Below, piece after piece: positions 18,901 through 22,562 of a stretch of DNA of 22,562 nt. The stretch is from a virus: the IMG/VR virus record IMGVR_UViG_3300012920_000304, positions 1-22,562 of that record. The stretch is one strand, 5' to 3'. Position 1 is the first letter of the stretch. Each line of letters begins with the position of its first letter. The notes beneath the pieces are model-generated. The model was not told where the DNA came from and made no database searches. It worked only from the letters and a program-made list of their open reading frames with translations. A program made the position numbers and the translations under genes.

Positions 18901-21900
18901 AACTTGATTCACTGGATCTTGATGTGGGCAAACACGTGAAAGTCACACAGGCAGACACAGGAGGATGGAAATTGTTTATGAAAACTACAACAGGCTTCAC
19001 AAATGTTGGTGTTGAAAATGGTACAATAAGATTGAGTACAAAACTTTATGATTATTCTCAGGATGCTACTGGATTCGCCGGCGGAGACAATTTTGACGAC
19101 AATTTCTTTGACCAAGAGCCAACAATTGAAACAAGAAATATTTTAACTGCAATAAGAGATGATTTATTCATCAACAGACTGGCGGTTGAATATAATAATT
19201 TATTCTTTATTGGTTTAAGAAAGGTATTAGCAGAACAAACTTATGTTGACTGGTTGTTCAAAACTTCATTTATTAATATCACCAACACAGTAAGACAACT
19301 AGATCAACGTAAAAGTTACACTGCTGGAACTGACAGTTGGGTTGAAAGTTACATAAATGAAGTCAAACCATTCCATTCAAAAATTAGAGAATATAAACTT
19401 GGATACGAATCAACGGACACGCAGGACGGCATATTTTCTGATTTTGATAATCCTGCATTTTACGATAATTCAACAAAGAAAATTCGTAACCTCAATACCA
19501 TAAGTGATACAGATAAACTTACTGAATATCCACATCAGATGTGGTATGACTATCATAAAAAATTTGTAACTTCAATAACAGTATCATATTCTGGATCAGG
19601 ATATGAAACTGCACCAACTGTGACCGTGATAGGCGGCACAACAGGTTCGACAGGCCCATTCCAAATCCAAGGTAACAGCAACAGAGGGACCACTTCTGGC
19701 ACGTATGGTTACTATTATCCATTATTCACTAGTGAACGTCATGCAAAAACTTGGGATAGCCAAAACAACAGCGGAACTGGCACCGCAACTGAGTTTAGTT
19801 TTGATGAATATGAAGGAACATTTTGGATGCCGGATGGTACAACAAACACAGGAAAAAGCACAAGAAACACAGTGTACAAAATGTATGAAACACCTGACAC
19901 GTCAGCGGCAACTGCCACAGCAACAGTGGTTGATGGCCGAGTAACAAAAATAAATTTAGTAAGTAACGGAAAAAACTATACTGCCACGCCAACTGTGGTA
20001 CTGACAGGCGGTAAGAACGATGGTACAACACCAAGTGACACGGCAAGAGCATATGCTAATTTACAAAATGATCTTGTGAGAGATATTGATACCACTATCA
20101 AGTTTGACAGAGTTCATCCAGTTCATGCTGTGGTAGATTGGACTATTAATACTTCTTACGCATATGGACAATTAATTAGATACAACAATGAATTATACAA
20201 GGCCACTGATCATTTTACGTCAAACACCAAATTCAATGACAACATTGGCAAAGTTTATAAAATACGAGGTGATGAAACAGGTTTAACCGCCGCAGATAGA
20301 ACCGCAGGATTCTACACACCAGATTCAGGTATGCCTGGAAATGAATTATCACAACTAATGTCGGGCGTAGATTACGGTGGCACAATGGTGACAGGATTGC
20401 TATTCCGTCAGGGGCAAGGATGGGACAATGCCAATTGGTATGACTATCCGTGGGACAATTTTGGTGACACACGTGTCAAAGCCTTTATTGCTGACGGCTC
20501 TACAAACACATACACGTTCTCAACTGCTCCTGCCAAGTCAGATGTATATTCTGTATACACCACTTTAGGCGATAGCACAAGAACTAAACTGTCAGATGTG
20601 TTTAGAGGAGATGGATCCACAACCAGTTTCCAACTCAGTACTACTCCAGACGAAAATGCTTTGGTAGAGTTCATTCCAATTGACGACGACGGAGTACTGA
20701 CACCAACGGATGATCGAACACTGGATACATTATTAAAAGGTGGCCTATTTAACACTGCTTTAGGCACAGCGGCCAGTGATATACTTACAGACGGTGATCA
20801 ATTTGTATCACCAGAAACAAGTTATGCACCAGAAGAGGCTGTACCAGGCCAAATGTTTGACACAGTTGACATCAAAGTTTACACATCACCAGAGTCTGGA
20901 GTTCCATTTATTACTGAAAATTTATATACAGGAGATGCTGTAACCACTAGTTTTGCATTAGGAGATTTCCCTGGATCTCTTGCATCAGTAACAGTTTCTG
21001 TAGACGGCACAGTCAAACGATTAACCACAGACTACACAGTTGATGTTGGAGACAAAACAATCACATTTGGAAGTGCGCCAGGCCTAGGGAAATCAATCAG
21101 TGTTAGAACTTTTGCTGTATCAGGTGAAAACTACAGAGTATTAGACCAATACCGAGGTGATGGATCAACAACCACATTCACCACAAGCACCAGAGGAGAA
21201 TTTAATTTGGATTCAACTGCCAGTGACATCTACGTGACCATTGACGGAGGCCCAACTACTTTATTTTCAACTACAACCACTGCAAACACAATCACAGTTA
21301 CATTTGACAGTGCACCAGCGGCAAACGCTTTTGTTCAGATTGCTGGTTTCAACAAATCAACCACATCCACAAGAAGTTTTGCAAGTATTAGAAATGAACT
21401 AATCACATTTAACAGTGCCATAACAAGATACACATTGTCGTTTCCTCCAGGAGCAATTGGTCCTCTATCAGGTTTGACAATGATCGAAGTGGGCGGAAAA
21501 ATGTTACGTGGCCCTGACATCAGTTACTATGTTGGAGATGGCACTACCACTAGATATGGATTCAATCCATTGACAGGTTTGGGAGAAGATTCAACATTTA
21601 CAAACACATTAGGTGAAGACAGCACAATTGATCCTGTGAAGACTATCACAGATCCGTCACAAATTGTTGTGCATGTCAATGGGGTGAAACAAGTTCAGAA
21701 CACAGATTATGTGGTGGATCTTGCAGGCACTATTCTGACTGCTGATGAAACTGACACAGTGGACACTACTTTAGTCACAACAGATGTGGCTGGATCTCCA
21801 GACAGGATTTCATTTGTTACAGCACCAGCACAAAATGACCTAATTGCAATTTCCACATTGGTTGATAATCATTACACAGTTGATGGCACAGATGTCATAC

Positions 21901-22562
21901 TAGAACCTGCTCAAATTTCTTCAGATGGATATTCTCTATCCAGTGGTGATGTGATAAATGTAACAACGTTTAATAATGCGCTAGGAATGAAACTTCGTAG
22001 GGAGGTATTGGAAGGCAAGACCAATAACGTATTCAAATTGCGATTTGATACCTTGAATCCAAGTTACACTTTTGCATGGTTTAATGGAGAACAGTTGACC
22101 CCAGGCACTGATTTCACAGTGTCAGGCAATACTTTGACTGTGTTGAATAAAACAAGTATCACATCTTCAGACAGATTGGATGTGATGTATTTTGCGGTTG
22201 AATCTGCAATTGGAGCAACAGGTTTTAGAATATTCAAAGACATGTTGAATAGAACTTTTTACAAACGAATTAACAAAAATGCCACAACAAAAATTGCACA
22301 AGATGTAACAGATGAATCTATCATTATTCAAGTTGAAGATGGAACTGTGTTGCCGGAGCCAAATGCGGCCAACAACATACCAGGTGTAATTTTTGTTGAT
22401 AAAGAAAGAATAGAATATTTTACCAAGTCAGGAGACACTTTAGGCCAACTAAGACGAGGCACACTTGGTACAGGAATTAAGGATCATAGTTCAGGCACAG
22501 CAGTGGTAGATGCGTCTGGTACTCAAACTATACCTTATACGGACACAGTATACACCAACACA
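9975..22562 (+). CDS. Giant multidomain virion structural protein (3' end outside window)
   Basis: One frame stays open for 4,196 codons to the window edge, so the protein exceeds 450 kDa. ATG 9975 overlaps the gp6 stop (TAATG), with AGGA at 9966-9969 five bases upstream. Order by residue: conserved head (20-170; FYRTDTNQRFLASTMDALVQ, INYREYYWLPEGPNALEI); cupredoxin-like domain (191-289); segment with RNAWSRYNRWFHRSIIEE (about 402-419) and GMWDNNHVSFDD (about 575); Trp-rich middle (RPWEMLGHSEKPTDW, near 1150); CBM5/12-like module (1659-1698); FG-GAP propeller (2096-2536); KTPW repeats and WWDLSKVKWLWYEQ (about 2595-2640); split GSGY repeat (3200-3346); second CBM-like module (3389-3431); beta-module run (3504-4074); and a VDKERIEYF/GQLRRGTLG segment at the edge. 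I recall similar huge proteins after gp6 in marine T4-like phages. By order it sits in the gp7 slot, but I see no gp7 likeness. It is probably a baseplate-attached adhesion or peripheral structure. No enzyme motif was found. Confidence 0.85.
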   Translation, partial: MADNPINPLTNQEVVQQGSTEIRRTVQHLPAFYRTDTNQRFLASTMDALVQKGSLERLDGFIGRQDAYTRKSGDRYLLATDRNRLAYQLEPAVTYTKNDTTSVNPEDQVEFTATYDDYINQIKYFGGKVSNHDRLNKAKIYSWNPAIDYDKLINYREYYWLPEGPNALEIDVVGPGAVVEYKVTNVVKGAYNFSVQDGTNNPILKLYRGNTYKFDIDAKGHPFWIMTEPYKDKISADGSTSTIYDTGVTNNGTDYGTITFTVPASGPNTLYYQCGVHDNMNGVLQIATIQDTDDIDPDKEIIGAKNYSIRTLDLSNGMKIKFANNKVSSTYQNKEYYVEGVGEKITLTDVSKLITPGSYSEEFTVGYDSFMFDQQPYGKALYRPESLDYITIKRDSLDRNAWSRYNRWFHRSIIEEVARIEGYTANLNETDRAKRPIIEFDSGLALYNHGTVAKDPIKVIDTVTTDAFSSVVNQPGYSVDGITLEEGDRIIFTADTDNLVKNNIYVVNFITATDSSKVIALTKATDGTPANGDSVFVEFGTTNIGKTFYYDSASTSWKEAQQKTKVNQQPLFGMWDNNHVSFDDETTYPNSSFAGAKVFEYATSDSATEDTVLGIKVKYQTINNIGDIVFDSDHTNGTFTYKSDKQIITKNLAEGHLHYTTDRTSHNSRSAWIERLSESKQRVSRTFEATEFEKQLFPIDFYKDSIDITDLEISVQVNGVNKSIETDYTLVDGTQNKYVKFVKELSIGDQIRLNVYSGTVKHSEKGIYEIPLNLETNTENTQIGTFTFGQILNHVKDIQDKNSEVTGTVPGVSNLRDKPDARLKGGKIVQHQGALLPAMFGLIDQQANVIRSIEYVNQQYELWYNSFLTKALGTTYEGDPISRLDEIIVAIGEGKNSQSPFYYEDMIGYGENVSVRTYTVKDDLETEYAIDKQHSLKSLSNRAVYVYLNNVQLYVGEDYTFSDTDDSISISATLADGDIITIRDYANTTGSYVPPTPTKLGMYPKYKPEIITDDTYITSTSVIRKHDGSYTKAYGDERDDLILELEKRIYNNCKVTYDNSILDINDVMPSVFTNTEYTLTEINDTMSSDFYVWAGRNNVQYINNTAFLEGEPFTYNYSGSTDRIKGEKLPGYWRAIYKYFYDTDAPHQRPWEMLGHSEKPTDWEATYGAAPYTAGNDVLWTAISTEPGRYGKPEIKSYLPVDASGNLLDPITAGLVDVLDIPGRTNSWKFGDQAPAETAWRRSSSYPFSVIKTLALTKPAKFFSVYFDNSRLKLNTANNYIDSDTGVRQRLATAKYHLQTETNNSTGVVTRYQTAGYQPFVVNYLISQNLDTEVFFYNKMKNLSVQLAYKLGGFSDKNNLKILTDSVSPGSTSGSKFIPDENYKILFRTSNPVETFDYSGVLIEKNAEAGSDGSTLLGGYRVLGYSTIKPFFKFQYPVKTSSASAVRVGTKEVKQYKDYQETIQTIPYGYVFDTLQDVADFLLGYGHYLESLGFKFNKYSKELKETVNWSNAVKEFLFWTTQNWSPGSAITVSPAADGFELDTNNTIVGRLRNIAGDYSMLDAGGRKLDIREVSTKRIGKTFDLGIKSSDIGLYNISLNTVQKEHILLFDNRTVFSDIIYDPYTGFRQQRLKVVGWKTANWNGDYYAPGFIFDSAKVNYWSRNTDYRVGDTVEYQGKFYVAKINHNSLSSFVTTNWTLKDEKPKPQLIPNFDYKISQFNNFYDLESNNFDEAQERLAQRLIGYQNRDYLENLFVNDVSQYKFYQGYIREKGTKNAIDKLLKAKYEDQDITLDLYPEWMIRSGRFGNTDSRESIQITLDESKFVRNPQSIEFFNTTTFDKDYDRSQAVAATGLYYKPIDYDPNTTFSRYDYTKENVDRDNVQILKTAGYPQPGQVQHTAFNIVDLLNFDVESLKRNDLFWVANKFNADWDVFRLSNTGLKIVQLQSVADGLIQMTFNDSHNFVQDTNRTTADFFAITSAQLTELNAVYQVNQIIDHKTIIVEYGGGTAELPTLDDQSTADSYGNVLKFISVRLSSMDNVNDIIHYNDFKDKDASLSLPGDKVFTDSDTSGLWRVYEKQDPYNYTRQLSPNSTIANQDFGFRVVARNDGRTIVVSSPTHNQGFINFLFRNTPSGVFQNQGSVTTTAGDDNTGRLGYSLSMSTDENFVVAGAPFANSLGSDGSTRFSDAGLIKIFVWDPNSFTYSALSTRLPPTDEASQNFGWAHKICEPSADSIRSTPVKYMFVSAPGISTDTGAVYMYEWGVGADGSTYDTWTQNLTISSNDAGTNKRFGHALAANDNGDLLAVSSKAPGKAGMVEIFRRTSQSNDDSVDHSFTHIQTLSGVTADGSSINSEFGHDLAMSKDGNTLIITAPGADQTNQADSGTIYYYKWDADGDSTLAYTLQQTILAPDTESNMRFGSSIDINDNGNRLVIGAENFGNSRKMLFDSGATTFDLQDTEFVDANTGSGAVYTATLYNTKYIIDDRLVTTDVTSDDDFGKGVCVIDDAVFVGAPNDDGNIGTDGSTVLENDGTVSLFDLKKSGDFAWSNITTETAFVDTTKLGHTFDFDRRSNQIRNYYELYDPVKGQIPGLADREINIKTPWDPAIYNFGSTANFKTPWAEKHVGETWWDLSKVKWLWYEQDSQEYKTNHWGKTFPGSEIHVYEWIESTLLPSEFVDGIPAFPDDSKYTVKERYNSELDQFINYYYYWVRNTTTIPANSVAERKNSTSFISNLLANPQGLGVRYFAPTDTNKMIIVNARNLSNDSIVLNVDIRKNNFDGSAHSVWKLAREGDPQYRPGTSIEQRWWDSLIGKNESGDMVPDITLPLNERYGNNIRPRQSWYVNRYDALKEIIDYANSVLKKNQLSGTINLDNLNKAEPEPTSASLEWDATVDTYAELTYLNTADLSGAVKYLVKADETANNFWAIYTWDGTSFTRTKLQSYNSSSYWSYVDWYGTDPEVHEMIHDENTPIDAQVTYEYELDSLDLDVGKHVKVTQADTGGWKLFMKTTTGFTNVGVENGTIRLSTKLYDYSQDATGFAGGDNFDDNFFDQEPTIETRNILTAIRDDLFINRLAVEYNNLFFIGLRKVLAEQTYVDWLFKTSFINITNTVRQLDQRKSYTAGTDSWVESYINEVKPFHSKIREYKLGYESTDTQDGIFSDFDNPAFYDNSTKKIRNLNTISDTDKLTEYPHQMWYDYHKKFVTSITVSYSGSGYETAPTVTVIGGTTGSTGPFQIQGNSNRGTTSGTYGYYYPLFTSERHAKTWDSQNNSGTGTATEFSFDEYEGTFWMPDGTTNTGKSTRNTVYKMYETPDTSAATATATVVDGRVTKINLVSNGKNYTATPTVVLTGGKNDGTTPSDTARAYANLQNDLVRDIDTTIKFDRVHPVHAVVDWTINTSYAYGQLIRYNNELYKATDHFTSNTKFNDNIGKVYKIRGDETGLTAADRTAGFYTPDSGMPGNELSQLMSGVDYGGTMVTGLLFRQGQGWDNANWYDYPWDNFGDTRVKAFIADGSTNTYTFSTAPAKSDVYSVYTTLGDSTRTKLSDVFRGDGSTTSFQLSTTPDENALVEFIPIDDDGVLTPTDDRTLDTLLKGGLFNTALGTAASDILTDGDQFVSPETSYAPEEAVPGQMFDTVDIKVYTSPESGVPFITENLYTGDAVTTSFALGDFPGSLASVTVSVDGTVKRLTTDYTVDVGDKTITFGSAPGLGKSISVRTFAVSGENYRVLDQYRGDGSTTTFTTSTRGEFNLDSTASDIYVTIDGGPTTLFSTTTTANTITVTFDSAPAANAFVQIAGFNKSTTSTRSFASIRNELITFNSAITRYTLSFPPGAIGPLSGLTMIEVGGKMLRGPDISYYVGDGTTTRYGFNPLTGLGEDSTFTNTLGEDSTIDPVKTITDPSQIVVHVNGVKQVQNTDYVVDLAGTILTADETDTVDTTLVTTDVAGSPDRISFVTAPAQNDLIAISTLVDNHYTVDGTDVILEPAQISSDGYSLSSGDVINVTTFNNALGMKLRREVLEGKTNNVFKLRFDTLNPSYTFAWFNGEQLTPGTDFTVSGNTLTVLNKTSITSSDRLDVMYFAVESAIGATGFRIFKDMLNRTFYKRINKNATTKIAQDVTDESIIIQVEDGTVLPEPNAANNIPGVIFVDKERIEYFTKSGDTLGQLRRGTLGTGIKDHSSGTAVVDASGTQTIPYTDTVYTNT
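10545..10841 (+). other. Cupredoxin-like domain with complete type-1 copper ligand set
   Basis: Residues 191-289 of the giant protein. The pattern is that of small blue copper proteins: a strand with PILKLYRGNTYKFDID, then GHPFWI (His221), then after 53 residues LYYQCGVHDNMNG with Cys274, His277 and Met280. The spacing C-x2-H-x2-M, followed by x-G-hydrophobic, equals that of amicyanin; plastocyanin has C-x2-H-x4-M. All four ligands of a type-1 copper site are thus present in the expected order. Whether copper is bound is not shown. The domain interrupts the conserved head region and the segment that follows. Confidence 0.75.
14949..15068 (+). other. CBM5/12-like carbohydrate-binding module 1
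   Basis: Residues 1659-1698 of the giant protein read YWSRNTDYRVGDTVEYQGKF, then YVA and, after a polar loop, TNWTL. This is the W-x(4-5)-Y-x2-GD-x-V-x-Y-x-G-x-x-Y-x-A ... W layout of chitin-binding type-3 modules, with the aromatic residues kept. It suggests binding to a surface polysaccharide. The module is short, so the match could reflect shared fold only. Confidence 0.6.
16260..17580 (+). repeat. Seven FG-GAP repeats: predicted seven-bladed beta-propeller
   Basis: Seven repeats start at residues 2097 (DFGFRVVARNDGRTIVVSSP), 2152 (LGYSLSMSTDENFVVAGAP), 2218 (FGWAHKICEP ... YMFVSAPG), 2288 (FGHALAANDNGDLLAVSSKA), 2352 (FGHDLAMSKDGNTLIITAPG), 2415 (FGSSIDINDNGNRLVIGAE) and 2494 (FGKGVCVIDDAVFVGAPN). 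Spacings are 55 to 79 residues. Most units end in G-x-h-x-h-aromatic, the outer strand of a blade. Seven is the number of blades in integrin alpha-subunit propellers. Several units keep a degenerate calcium loop (x-D-x-N-G). In the family, such propellers serve binding, often to cell-surface partners. Confidence 0.85.
17758..17823 (+). repeat. 15-bp direct repeat tcaagacaccgtggg
   Basis: Identical copies at 17758-17772 and 17809-17823, 51 bases (17 codons) apart and in the same frame, both encoding KTPW. It is probably a small in-frame duplication within the giant gene, just after the propeller. Confidence 0.8.
19572..20012 (+). repeat. GSGY-type repeat pair split by an inserted module
   Basis: Residues 3200-3222 (SITVSYSGSGYETAPTVTVI) and 3312-3346 (ATVVDGRVTKINLVSNGKNY, then TPTVVLTGG) look like the two halves of the common phage beta repeat of the form SItVtnGGSGYtsaPTVtiTGG. 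Between them lies a separate unit, 19710-19838, with YYYPLFTSERHAKTW and EYEGTFWMPDG, a pattern I recall from marine phage fibres. Confidence 0.6.
20139..20267 (+). other. CBM5/12-like carbohydrate-binding module 2
   Basis: Residues 3389-3431 of the giant protein read WTINTSYAYGQLIRYNNELY, then KATDHFTSNTKF. The aromatic and glycine layout matches module 1 and chitin-binding type-3 modules, though G-Q replaces G-D and the final Trp is absent. Weaker than module 1. Confidence 0.5.
20484..22194 (+). repeat. Run of about six related beta modules (GDGSTT ... VDGxxxxxxDYTV)
   Basis: Module starts are recognised by ADGSTNTYTF (residue 3507), GDGSTTSFQL (3545), GDAVTTSFAL (3653), GDGSTTTFTT (3729), GDGTTTRYGF (3855) and EGKTNNVFKLRF (4013). 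Most continue with a V-x-V-D/N-G strand, x-D-Y-x-V, then TITF-x-x-AP and an I-x-V-x-x-F end. The first is only about 40 residues, so it is a partial unit. Two older-looking relatives lie at about residues 700-770 and 918-990 of the same protein (VQVNGVNKSIETDYTL; VYLNNVQLYVGEDYTF). These are probably stacked Ig-like sandwiches that extend the molecule. Confidence 0.7.

Overview
The window looks like part of the structural (baseplate) module of a marine T4-like myovirus. Three things support this. First, the gene order tail-tube cap – gp53 – hub – gp5 – gp25 – gp6 is that of T4-type contractile-tail phages. Second, the coding sequence is AT-rich, tightly packed and all on the + strand. Third, two exact copies of TATAAATA, the T4 late-promoter core, lie in the only two non-coding gaps. 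Protein features (gp53 cut to about 100 residues, gp5 without a lysozyme domain, a very long gp6, and a huge virion protein after gp6) resemble those I recall from cyanophages and pelagiphages. The host cannot be read from this window. I see no tRNA, integrase, insertion sequence or CRISPR array.

Layout: positions 1-133 hold the possible last codons of an upstream gene, then a late promoter. Next come six genes packed end to end or overlapping by one base (TAATG): tail-tube cap/initiator (134-970), gp53 wedge (970-1269), a 765-residue probable hub protein started by GTG (1271-3568), the gp5 central spike (3569-6016), gp25 (6016-6429) and, after a 42-bp gap with the second late promoter, gp6 (6472-9975). 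From 9975 to the window end one reading frame stays open for 4,196 codons. It starts by a TAATG overlap with gp6 and encodes the N-terminal part of a giant virion protein whose stop lies beyond the window.

Together the first six genes would build the inner baseplate: tube cap, hub and spike on the axis, and wedge proteins gp53, gp25 and gp6 around it. The giant protein occupies the gp7 slot and is a mosaic of binding-type domains: a conserved N-terminal head, a cupredoxin-like domain with a full His/Cys/His/Met copper-ligand set, two chitin-binding-like (CBM5/12) modules, seven FG-GAP repeats that would make a complete integrin-type beta-propeller, a GSGY-type repeat pair split by another module, and a run of about six related beta modules near the window end. 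It is most likely a baseplate-attached adhesion or peripheral structure. That role is inferred; no function can be shown from sequence alone.

The main points for follow-up are the cupredoxin-like copper site inside a phage structural protein, the seven-bladed propeller in the same polypeptide, and a gp5 spike that continues for about 395 residues past its beta-helix and ends in a short S74-type self-cleaving chaperone domain.
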